Part shown: piece after piece, positions 8,405 through 15,843 of the stretch | How positions within the stretch are numbered: position 1 is the first letter of the stretch | How the letters are laid out: every line of letters starts with the position of its first letter | NCBI RefSeq assembly: GCF_042432495.1 | Contig: NZ_JBHLXC010000015.1 | Coordinates: forward strand, 120,300-184,299 | DNA length: 64,000 bases | Direction of reading: 5' to 3' | Origin: Pseudochelatococcus lubricantis | Lineage (GTDB): Bacteria; Pseudomonadota; Alphaproteobacteria; Rhizobiales; Beijerinckiaceae | Translations under genes and position numbers: made by a program | Notes under the pieces: generated by a model | The model's database searches: none | Seen by the model: only the letters and a program-made list of their open reading frames with translations | What the model was told of the DNA's origin: nothing

Positions 8405-9481
8405 ATGATTTCGGTCCCGCTGCCCTTCGTGATTGCGCTGCTGCTGGCCTTCCTGCTCTGCCTTGTCGTGGCGCGGAACGAAAGCGACAGACGACCAGTC
8501 GTCATCTTTCTCTGCGCCTGCATGGCGCTGACGGTCATCGTCGGCCTGCGTTGGACGTTCGAGGCCAAGATCTTCCGCTTCCTGCAGCCCGTGATCGCGG
8601 CGCTGCTGCCGCCTGCGGCGTGGCTTTGCTTCTCCGGGCTGCGCGGGATGGCGCGCGGCCGGAGCTGGCCTCATTTCCTGCCTGCCGTAGCTGTTCTCGC
8701 GCTCTCGGCGCTCTGGCCCCGGCTGCATCCGCCGATCGACGCGCTGCTCGCCATTCTGTTCTTCGGCTACGGCGCGCTGCTCCTGCGGCGCGGCCTTGCC
8801 GGGCCGGACAGCCTTGCCGGCGCGCGGCTGAGCGAAGCGCCGCAAGCGGGCAAGGCGACCGTGCTTGCGGGCGCGCTGCTTCTGTTTTCAGGGTTTGTCG
8901 ATCTGGCCATCGCGCTGGATTTCGGCCTTGGCGACGGCAGCCATGTCACCCGGATCGTCAGCGCGGGGAACATGATGGCGCTGCCGCTGATCGCCTGGGC
9001 CACGATGGTGATGGCGCATAGCGCGCCCCAAGCCGAATCCGCGCCGCCAGTCATCGCCTTGGACACCAAGGCCGGACGGGGTGCACCCATTACGGACGAC
9101 GACCATGTTTTGGCCGAGGTCGACCGCCTCATGGCCGAACGCAAGCTCTATCGCGATCCGGATCTGACGCTGGACCGCCTCTCGCGCCGCCTGGGCATTC
9201 CGGCCCGGCAGGTTTCCGGTGCGATCAACCGCAAGCTCGGCCAGAACGTGTCGCAAGCCGTCAATGAATGGCGCATCCGCGAGGCGATGGACCTTCTCGC
9301 GCAGACCGACCGCCCGGTGACGGCGATCATGTTCGAGTGCGGTTTCCAGACAAAGTCGAACTTCAACCGGGAGTTCCTGCGCATCGCCGGCACCACGCCC
9401 AGCGCATTGCGCCGCGACGCCCGATCGAAGGCCGACGAGCCGCTCAGCGGGGCGGCAGGGATTGCGTCAGAAAGCGGATGA
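8405..9481 (+). CDS. Membrane-anchored AraC-type regulator
   Basis: 358 aa. The first ~210 residues hold about six hydrophobic helices (FVIALLLAFLLCLVV, VVIFLCACMALTVIV, FLPAVAVLALSALW, LLAILFFGYGALLL, VLAGALLLFSGFVDLAI and MMALPLIAWATMVM). The C-terminal ~110 residues form an AraC DNA-binding domain (LTLDRLSRRLGIPARQVSGAINRKLGQNVSQAVNEWRI, then VTAIMFECGFQTKSNFNREFLRIAGTTPSAL). Such proteins are inner-membrane sensors that bind DNA from the cytoplasmic face. The last 38 bp overlap the end of the convergent hydrolase gene at 9444-10463, a plausible target. Confidence 0.88.
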   Translation: MISVPLPFVIALLLAFLLCLVVARNESDRRPVVIFLCACMALTVIVGLRWTFEAKIFRFLQPVIAALLPPAAWLCFSGLRGMARGRSWPHFLPAVAVLALSALWPRLHPPIDALLAILFFGYGALLLRRGLAGPDSLAGARLSEAPQAGKATVLAGALLLFSGFVDLAIALDFGLGDGSHVTRIVSAGNMMALPLIAWATMVMAHSAPQAESAPPVIALDTKAGRGAPITDDDHVLAEVDRLMAERKLYRDPDLTLDRLSRRLGIPARQVSGAINRKLGQNVSQAVNEWRIREAMDLLAQTDRPVTAIMFECGFQTKSNFNREFLRIAGTTPSALRRDARSKADEPLSGAAGIASESG

Positions 9482-10463
9482 TCGTCCCGGCGATCTCGCC
9501 GTGGATCGCCGCGCGGTCGCGGCGGCCGCCGTCGCGGCAGACGATCCCGTCGCCGGGGTCTTCCGCCTCGATCAACGCCGCGGCTCCCGGCTTGCACAGC
9601 TGCATGAAGCTGAAGTGCATCGCGTCCGGAATCATCACGAGGCGCGCGGTTTCGGGGGGCAGATGACCGGCCAGCCAGCCGGATTCCAGCGCCGCAGGCA
9701 GGTCGCCGATATCGACCCCCGCGCCGAACACGAGCGCCGGGAGCTTGACGCTCGCGAGGCTTTCCGTCGTGAAGCCGCGCGCGAGCCCGAGGTCCAGCGT
9801 GACGAAGGCCTTGATGCGTGGATCGCGCATATCCCGACCGATGGCGGGATCGGTCAGCCCGAGTTCGTCCGAGAGACCGCAAGTGCGGGGGCTAGGATGG
9901 TCTTCGCAATCCCGTGCGAACAGCAAGGGATCGAACCGCGCCCCGGCGAGAGCGGCTACCGTCCATCCGCCCAGCGAATGGCCGATGGCGGCGATCCGGC
10001 CGGGGTCGATCTCGCCGGCCAATGCGGGATCCCTCAGAACGGCATCGATGGTGCGGCTCAGATCGCGCGGACGCTCCCAGAGCGTTGCGGCTCGCGTCGG
10101 GTCACGGTCGAAGGTGGTCGTGCCGGGGTGATCCGGGGCGGCGACGGCATAGCCTTCACCGGCCAGCTCCCCGGCCAGCCAGTTGAGATTGCGCCAGCTG
10201 CCGCCGTAGCCGTGGGACAGGACGACCAGAGGATGGCTCCCGTGATCCGGCGCGGCGTCGGTGACGGCCGGAACTCCGACGAACACCCTGTTCTCGCCAA
10301 CGGGGCCGGACGGAGTCGTGTCGCGGGTCGGGTACCATAGGCTGACATTCAGCGGACGCGGGCCATCGGCATCGATGACAATCCGGCGGAATCCGATCTC
10401 GCCTGCTTGCGCGGCGGCTGCCAGAAGCAGGAGTGCACCAAGAGTGGAAAGAAATCTGAGCAT
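9444..10463 (-). CDS. Exported alpha/beta hydrolase, predicted dienelactone-hydrolase/PAF-acetylhydrolase type
   Basis: 339 aa from ATG 10463, chosen because it begins a clean signal peptide (MLRFLSTLGALLLLAAAAQA); upstream in-frame starts add a non-signal extension. The nucleophile elbow GHSLGG puts Ser at residue 163. LVVLSHGYGGSWRN forms the oxyanion region, and DAMHFSFM near residue 290 supplies the histidine. The family includes periplasmic lipases and esterases related to platelet-activating-factor acetylhydrolase. It overlaps the end of the membrane AraC gene on the other strand by 38 bp. The substrate is unknown. Confidence 0.88.
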   Translation of the reverse strand: MLRFLSTLGALLLLAAAAQAGEIGFRRIVIDADGPRPLNVSLWYPTRDTTPSGPVGENRVFVGVPAVTDAAPDHGSHPLVVLSHGYGGSWRNLNWLAGELAGEGYAVAAPDHPGTTTFDRDPTRAATLWERPRDLSRTIDAVLRDPALAGEIDPGRIAAIGHSLGGWTVAALAGARFDPLLFARDCEDHPSPRTCGLSDELGLTDPAIGRDMRDPRIKAFVTLDLGLARGFTTESLASVKLPALVFGAGVDIGDLPAALESGWLAGHLPPETARLVMIPDAMHFSFMQLCKPGAAALIEAEDPGDGIVCRDGGRRDRAAIHGEIAGTIIRFLTQSLPPR

Positions 10464-10533
10464 TGCAGGTCTCGCTACGAAATGAACCCGCATGTCATGC
10501 GCCGGAATGGCGAGCGCCGAGACCTTGAACACG

Positions 10534-10758
10534 ATTCAGGACCGGGCAAAACGCCGGAAGGGCAGCATGTTCCGTGACAACGCTCGGGCCGAAACGGTCA
10601 ATGGGCTGTTCAAGGCCGAATTCATCCACCGTCATGGTCCGTGGCGCAGTTTCGAGGCCGTGGAATATGCGACCCTTGAAAAGGTGGAGCGATTCAACAA
10701 CCGTCGTCTGCTCGAACCCATCGTCGAACTGCCCCCTTCGACTGGACAGTCGACGTAA
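10534..10758 (+). pseudogene. IS3-family transposase remnant (integrase-core C-terminus)
   Basis: About 75 codons encode the C-terminal part of an IS3-type integrase core: RDNARAETVNGLFKAE, then HGPWRSFEAVEYATLEKVE and FNNRRLLEPI. In complete transposases this region ends with the catalytic Glu in the 'aEsfn.lfK.E' segment; here only that portion survives. There is no upstream orfA, no DDE residues before it, and no inverted repeat that I could recognise. It lies between the hydrolase and MFS genes and marks an old insertion and deletion. The C-terminus (VELPPSTGQST) also looks altered relative to usual family ends. Confidence 0.8.
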
Positions 10759-10770
10759 TCGGAAAGGTGA

Positions 10771-12051
10771 TTATGGCTCCTTCGAAGAGTGCCTCTTGTC
10801 TGCATCGCGGATTACCGGCGACAGGAAGCCGAACAGTGCCACCGAGCCGCCGGCGACACCGAGCACGACGAAGAGCCAACGGACGCCGATCGCCTCGCCG
10901 ACCGGGGTGGTGATAGCGAGACCCATCGGCGCGGCAAGTCCCATCAGCATCGCCATCAGCGACAGCACCCGGCCCTGCAGATGGTTCGGCACCGTCGTCT
11001 GCAGGATTATTGTCAGCGGCGCGTTGCCCATGATGAAGGTGAGAGAGCTCAAGCCCCACCAAACGACCGCCAGCCAGAATATATGGCCCGGCGTAAGCGC
11101 CCCCAACGCCATGGTGAAGCAGGAAGCGGCGAATCCGAGCAGCACCCAGAGGATAAGCCGCTTCGGGGCGAGGACGGCGACCACCGCGCCGCCCGCGATC
11201 ATGCCCAGCCCGGAAAGGCTCTCGATGATCGCAACCTCCGTCGACCCGCCGCCAAAGTGCTCCTTCACCAGTAGCGGGACCAAGGTGAACGATGGCATGA
11301 TCACCACGATCACCGCCGTCATCAGCGCATAGAGCCGCCGCAGAAACGGATCGTCCCACACGGTCAATACGCCTTCGCGGAACTCCCGCCAGATCCCCGA
11401 GCGTTCCTGCGAGGGTTGTCTTTGCTGCGGGATCGCAAAGATCGTCAGCGGGACGATGCCGAGAACGGCGGTTGCCACGTCGATGCCGAGTGCCCAACCC
11501 ATCGGCATGAGGCTGATTGCCAGCGCACCAAGCGGCGCAGCGGCGATCGTCATGATCCCCATCAGACTCTGGTTGAGCCCGGCCGCGCGCGGCAGGAAGC
11601 TCGCCGGCACCAGCATCGCGGTGCTCGCTGCCGCAGCCGGCTGCTGGAATGCCTGCATCGCGCTACGCACGAACATCATGGTGAAGACGTGCCAGAGTTC
11701 GACGCTCTCCGTCAGGAACAAGGCGATCAGCACAACCATGCAGAGCGCGCTGACCAGATCGGCCACGATCATGATGAGGCGGCGGCTGTAGCGATCGGCG
11801 AAGGTGCCGCCGAACGGGCCGAGCAACGCCTGCGGCAGTAGCGCCACAAGGCCAGCCGTCGCCAGTGCGGACACGCTTCCCGTCGTGTCGGTAATCCACC
11901 ACAGAAGCACGAACTGGGTCAGCGCCGAGCCGATCAGCGACAGCGCCTGACCGACGAAGATAGACCAGAAGCGAACCTGCCAGCCAAGACCCGGATCGAT
12001 CGTGGGCGCGTCGGTAGCGGCAGGTGCAGTTTGGGGAATTGGCAAGTCCAT
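10771..12051 (-). CDS. MFS transporter (MFS_3/enterobactin-exporter type)
   Basis: 426 aa from ATG 12051, which has GGAG nine bases upstream; the open frame extends to 12288 but without good initiation signals. The protein has about 12 hydrophobic helices. The signature loop GGTFADRYSRRLIM after helix 2 is the MFS motif A. The MFS_3 family includes macrolide and siderophore exporters. It lies 241 bp downstream of the tetR gene at 12292-12858 in the same orientation, so regulation by that repressor is likely. The substrate is unknown. A transposase scar begins 13 bp past its stop codon. Confidence 0.9.
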   Translation of the reverse strand: MDLPIPQTAPAATDAPTIDPGLGWQVRFWSIFVGQALSLIGSALTQFVLLWWITDTTGSVSALATAGLVALLPQALLGPFGGTFADRYSRRLIMIVADLVSALCMVVLIALFLTESVELWHVFTMMFVRSAMQAFQQPAAAASTAMLVPASFLPRAAGLNQSLMGIMTIAAAPLGALAISLMPMGWALGIDVATAVLGIVPLTIFAIPQQRQPSQERSGIWREFREGVLTVWDDPFLRRLYALMTAVIVVIMPSFTLVPLLVKEHFGGGSTEVAIIESLSGLGMIAGGAVVAVLAPKRLILWVLLGFAASCFTMALGALTPGHIFWLAVVWWGLSSLTFIMGNAPLTIILQTTVPNHLQGRVLSLMAMLMGLAAPMGLAITTPVGEAIGVRWLFVVLGVAGGSVALFGFLSPVIRDADKRHSSKEP

Positions 12052-12291
12052 ACGCACGAACTCCTGCCGCGTAGGCAATCTGCGTTTCAGCATCAGCTCA
12101 TTGAGGAAGGTTCCGAACGGAACCGGCGACGCGGGAATGGTTCGGGTCTCCCGCCTCGGTATAAAGCCCCTGCCCCGGAGGCCGGGAACACGCAGGACAA
12201 CGGCCACAGGCGATCGTGACGACGTCCATGCCATGGAACTGAAAGGCATCGACCGCCGCAGGTGGTTCATGAGGGTCTTGGCTGGCATCCA

Positions 12292-12858
12292 TCATGTGGG
12301 GCAGTCCTTCTCGATGGAGGGATGGTCATGATCCGTCGTTGCCACGATGCGGCGGCAGATGCGTTCCTTGAGCTTTTCCGGGAGGGGGCGCGCCGACAGC
12401 GCTTCATGAATCCAGAGGCCATCCGCCGCGATGCGAGCGATGAAACGCGACAAGGCGGCCGCGTCGTCCGGCTCGGGAACCGGCGGTGCCCAGCGGTCGA
12501 TTACCTCCTGCCAGATGCTCCCGAAGCCCGGCTCGCCGGCGCTTTCCAACATCAGGAGAAGCTCGGCCCGATTGGCGGCTTTCGCGCAGGTCTGCACATA
12601 GGCGGCAAGGCGCTCATCCGGCGTGGCGGACTCCGCATCCTTGCCGGCCACGTTTGCCATCTCCTTCTCCCAGCGCTCGGCGAGATGCTTGTGGGTCGCA
12701 AGGATCAACTCTTCGCGCGAGGGAAAATGGTAGAGCAGTCCCCCGCGCGTCAGCCTGGTCTCCGCGGCTACGGCATCGAAGGTGACGGCGGTAACGCCGT
12801 CACGCTGGATGATGTCGAAGACCGCGTCGAGGATGCGCTCGCGCTTGCTGGTTCTCAT
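12292..12858 (-). CDS. TetR-family transcriptional regulator
   Basis: 188 aa from ATG 12858 (an upstream in-frame start at 12876 is possible). Residues 1-50 form a TetR helix-turn-helix (RERILDAVFDIIQRDGVTAVTFDAVAAETRLTRGGLLYHFPSREELILA). The ligand domain contains ARIAADGLWIHEAL, typical of the TetR_C_37-like group found with MFS exporters. It precedes the MFS gene and is transcribed from the promoter at 13104-13132, where a palindrome overlaps the core elements, so autorepression is probable. Confidence 0.92.
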   Translation of the reverse strand: MRTSKRERILDAVFDIIQRDGVTAVTFDAVAAETRLTRGGLLYHFPSREELILATHKHLAERWEKEMANVAGKDAESATPDERLAAYVQTCAKAANRAELLLMLESAGEPGFGSIWQEVIDRWAPPVPEPDDAAALSRFIARIAADGLWIHEALSARPLPEKLKERICRRIVATTDHDHPSIEKDCPT

Positions 12859-13584
12859 GAGGATGCTCCCTGTCAATGCGAGCGATAGGCCGAGGATTGC
12901 GAACCGGAGCGGTCATTGCGAAGCAGTGCTGCAGCTGCGGCTGCGCCCATGGCCAGAAATGCCCGCGCCGCGATCCGCGCGGGGCGATGCCGAACAGCGC
13001 CAGTCCGGTGAGGAGCATCCGCCGGCGGCGACGGTCGCAGGCAGCATCCACCTGTTCGAATGAGAAATGATCATGGGTAGCGATTCCGTTGAAAGCAGCC
13101 ATAACTATACAATCTAGAATGTATAGTTTCAAGATCGGCATGTGGGTCGAACGCAAAAATCATCTGCTGTCCGACCGACTGTTCGCGGGTCCGGCGCCGG
13201 CGTGATCGGGATACGGTCCGTTACTGCGTTATGAAACTTTTTAGTATCAATTTATGTTGATATAGATCATATAAATTTATAGTATCTCATTTGAGTGTGA
13301 AAAGGGATTGAACGCTTCCGTCATGAAGACAGGAAGCTGGCGCCAGGCGTTGACTGGAAAGGCCGGAGACGGGTGATGAACGATCAGCCGCAGTGCCTGC
13401 CACGACATGCGCCACGGGATACGAAGCTAGTGATCCACCCCCCGAACCTGAACTGCTCCAACGGACGTTTCACGAATACGTCGAGCCTCCCGCTCTCCGC
13501 CGTCGCGGTGCTGGCGCGCGGGAACACTGGCAACCGGGCTCCCCCTTTCAGGCTTTTCAACCGCTGTTCAACGAGGAGAATACG
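12859..13584. other. Intergenic region between tetR and the beta-propeller gene
   Basis: The left part (to about 13097) is the probable 240-nt leader of the tetR transcript, in which no gene can be supported. 13103-13132 is the tetR promoter. 13215-13300 is strikingly AT-rich, including the perfect palindrome TATAAATTTATA (around 13270), and probably carries the promoter of the rightward gene at 13585. 13300-13580 shows no recognisable gene. Confidence 0.5.
13103..13132 (-). promoter_or_regulatory. tetR promoter overlapped by a palindromic operator
   Basis: Read on the minus strand, -35 TTGAAA (13132-13127) and -10 TATAGT (13109-13104) are separated by exactly 17 bp. Superimposed is a 26-bp palindrome (13103-13128): arms AACTATAC and GTATAGTT are perfect, and the centre contains TCTAGA. 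A repressor bound here would cover the spacer and -10, which is the expected geometry for TetR autoregulation of the gene at 12292-12858. Confidence 0.75.
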
Positions 13585-14694
13585 ATGACGTCGCACATGG
13601 CCGCCCTGGCGAAGAACCTGATACTACTGATGCTCGCGGGGCTATCCTTGGGCATTGTTGCATCTGCAGCTGACGTGGCAGCCGCGTCCACGGGGCCGCG
13701 CATCGAGACTTCAGCGAGGGTGGCGCCGGGAGAGCCGTACGAGATCGTCTTCAACCCAGCCGACAGCGACCTGTATGTAGCGGCCTACGGACATCGGCCG
13801 AGCGGGCGCGAAGCCCGCGTGGTGCGCCTCGACGGGAAGACGTTGCAGCCCAAGGCGGAACTCGACGTCGGCGGTTATCCCGTCTTCGGGCTCGGCATCA
13901 ACACGCGGACGCAGACCCTCTACGGCACCAACACGCGCGGCGGCGGGCTGGTGCAGGCGTTCGACCTGCGCACCGGCAAACTCGCCGCCACGATCCGCCG
14001 CGACGGCGAGGAGGCGCATGTGCGCGCCGTTGTCGTCGATGAGGAGGCCAACAAGATCTACGTCTCCGTCGTCGGCTTCACGCGCGACGGCACGACCACG
14101 CCGAGCCAGATCTGGGTCATCGACGGCGCCACCAACACCATAGAGCGCGTCATCGACGTCGATACGAAGACCCTGACGGGACTGGCCCTCGATGCCGCCG
14201 GCAACCGCATCTTCGCCACCGGGCTCGAAGCCGACGAGGTCGTCGCCGTCGACCTGCGGAGCGGACAGGTGACCGCACGCTGGCCGACCGGCAGCGAATG
14301 GCCCACCAACATCGCTTTCGACAAGGACGGCCAGCGCCTGTTCGTCACCGGCCAGAAGACGGGCGACCTTGCCGTCCTCGATGCCCGGACCGGCGCGATC
14401 CTGACCAGGATTCCGACCGGCGAAAGCGCGCTCGCCGTCGCGTTCAACCCGGCGGTCCGGCAGATTTACGTCACCAACAGGAAAGCCGGTACGGTGACGG
14501 TTATCGACAGCACGGACTACAAGGTGCTCGCCAACCTGAAGACGGGAAGCTTTCCGCAATCCATCGCCATCGACCATGCCGCCGGCCGCGTCTTCGTCAC
14601 CAACAAGCCCCACGGCCTGCCCCGCGACGCTTCCGAGGATGCGCCGACCCCCTACGATCCTGACGGCGACACTGTCACCGTGATCCGCCCGTAG
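13585..14694 (+). CDS. Exported YncE-like beta-propeller protein
   Basis: 369 aa from ATG 13585, preceded by GAGGAGAA. A signal peptide covers the first ~30 residues (LILLMLAGLSLGIVASAADVAAA). The rest is a series of ~45-residue blades with the YVTN/YncE pattern: DLYVAAYGH, QTLYGTNTRGGG, NKIYVSVVGF, NRIFATGLEADEV, QRLFVTGQKTGDL, RQIYVTNRKAGTV and GRVFVTNKPHG. About seven blades fit. YncE-type proteins are periplasmic and have been connected with iron or DNA binding in E. coli, but this one's role is unknown. It appears monocistronic. Confidence 0.88.
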   Translation: MTSHMAALAKNLILLMLAGLSLGIVASAADVAAASTGPRIETSARVAPGEPYEIVFNPADSDLYVAAYGHRPSGREARVVRLDGKTLQPKAELDVGGYPVFGLGINTRTQTLYGTNTRGGGLVQAFDLRTGKLAATIRRDGEEAHVRAVVVDEEANKIYVSVVGFTRDGTTTPSQIWVIDGATNTIERVIDVDTKTLTGLALDAAGNRIFATGLEADEVVAVDLRSGQVTARWPTGSEWPTNIAFDKDGQRLFVTGQKTGDLAVLDARTGAILTRIPTGESALAVAFNPAVRQIYVTNRKAGTVTVIDSTDYKVLANLKTGSFPQSIAIDHAAGRVFVTNKPHGLPRDASEDAPTPYDPDGDTVTVIRP

Positions 14695-14776
14695 CAGGGC
14701 CGCATCCGTCATAGCCGCCCGGCCAGTTCCTGCCGGGCGGCGATTGCGGGAAAATCCGCGTGAGGGGCGACAACGA

Positions 14777-14983
14777 CTACCGTGCGCCGGAGGACGTATC
14801 GCAAATCTGCCAGAGCAAGGCCCTGAATCTCTCCTGTTCGGCCTCCGGAACATTCGCCAGTCGTCTGCTGACGATCTCGTCGCGTCGGGTCCTGATCAAT
14901 TCGCACGCATTTCTGCCGCTGTCGGTCAACTGCGGAATGCGGACCCGGCATCTGACTTCGCGTCTGGCAGGCCCCTCGCTCAA
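14777..14983 (-). pseudogene. MarR-family regulator remnant (C-terminal third)
   Basis: The minus-strand frame encodes RVRIPQLTDSGRNACELIRTRRDEIVSRRLANVPEAEQERFRALLWQI. This matches the end of a MarR regulator, where the wing ('...v.LT.aGr') is followed by the dimerisation helix. The DNA-binding helices that should precede it are absent; upstream sequence in all frames is unrelated. It is therefore a truncated relic. The identification rests on the pattern of about 45 residues, so a small genuine ORF cannot be fully excluded. Confidence 0.5.
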
Positions 14984-15132
14984 CTAGAGCAGTTTGCATT
15001 CAATTCAGTCCATCGAGTTAAATACAAGTTGCGGTAAAATATAAAATTTAGATCACACGGTCTGGTTCCGTCAGAACGTCTTTCGCTCTAGATGCCGGCA
15101 TCTATCTTGCCTGAAAACGCTATGAACATCTG

Positions 15133-15690
15133 TCAGCCCGGCTCACGAAACGACATGAAGATTGTCCGTATGTCTTCGAGAATGCGAAGCCGCTCCGCTG
15201 CATCCCAGCGGTTGAAATCGAAGTGTTCGATACAATAAAAGCCCGTCAGGGCGAGGTAGGCCATCAGCGCGGCACGCGGGCGGCTGCCGCTTTCCATCGT
15301 CTCCAGGTCTTCCATGGTCCACTCCCGCATCAGATTCTGCAGCTTCTCCTCGCTCGACAGGGAGGCGCTGATGGCCAGCATGATGGCGCGGTCTTCATGG
15401 CGGGGGAGTTCCGCGGCCGCAGCGATCCGGCCGAAGAGTTCCGGATGCGGCGTGTCCCGGCTGACCTCGACGATCTCGCGCGTGCGCAGCTTCTCCGCCT
15501 TCAATCGGCGGTCGATCAGCGCCTCAAGGAGCGCTCTCTTGGACTTGTGGGTGTATACGACGCGCGCCTTGCTGATGCCTGCTTCCCGGGCGACGGCATC
15601 GATCGACAGGCCGGCCGCGCCCAGCCGCACGATGACCCGCTCCGCCGCATCGAGCACGTCATCCTCTTCGATTTTCCTGCTTCGAGCCAA
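15133..15690 (-). CDS. TetR-family regulator, probable repressor of the RND efflux pair
   Basis: 185 aa from TTG 15690, which has GGAGGG seven bases upstream; a further TTG at 15714 has its purine run too close. The helix-turn-helix is DVLDAAERVIVRLGAAGLSIDAVAREAGISKARVVYTHKSKRALLEAL. A TetR_C-like C-terminus ends with HFDFNRWDAAERLRILEDIRTIF. It follows the RND permease (ends 15844) in the same direction. A degraded paralogue of this protein sits at the other side of the efflux genes (20204-20588), which strengthens the link to efflux control. Confidence 0.85.
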   Translation of the reverse strand: MARSRKIEEDDVLDAAERVIVRLGAAGLSIDAVAREAGISKARVVYTHKSKRALLEALIDRRLKAEKLRTREIVEVSRDTPHPELFGRIAAAAELPRHEDRAIMLAISASLSSEEKLQNLMREWTMEDLETMESGSRPRAALMAYLALTGFYCIEHFDFNRWDAAERLRILEDIRTIFMSFREPG

Positions 15691-15800
15691 CCTGGCACCC
15701 TCCGAGACGATCAAGCTCCATGACGTCTATCGCATTCACCCGGACATGACGGCAAGGCCCCGCCGGCAACCTTTCCGGACGGGAGCGGATGGAATGTTCG

Positions 15801-15831
15801 CCCCCCACCCGGGGGTGGGGCGGGTGGGGGG
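15801..15831 (+). repeat. G-run cluster (quadruplex-type) with overlapping hairpin
   Basis: On the plus strand 15811-15831 reads as G-runs of 5, 4, 3 and 6 separated by single bases (T, C, T), the tightest class of G-quadruplex motif. CCCCACCC/GGGTGGGG arms around 15803-15820 can alternatively form a hairpin. It lies between the stop of the RND permease gene and the downstream tetR. As both genes run leftward, their mRNA would carry the C-rich strand. Confidence 0.7.
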
Positions 15832-15843
15832 CCCTCCGCTCAC

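Noticed and set aside
12800..13156. 118-aa minus-strand ORF upstream of tetR, with RRRRMLLTGLALFGIA
   Set aside because: Its only ATG with the plausible part (13102) lies upstream of the transcription start expected from the promoter at 13104-13132, it has no ribosome site, and its C-terminus overlaps the tetR reading frame with low-complexity shadow sequence. A frameshifted small gene cannot be excluded.
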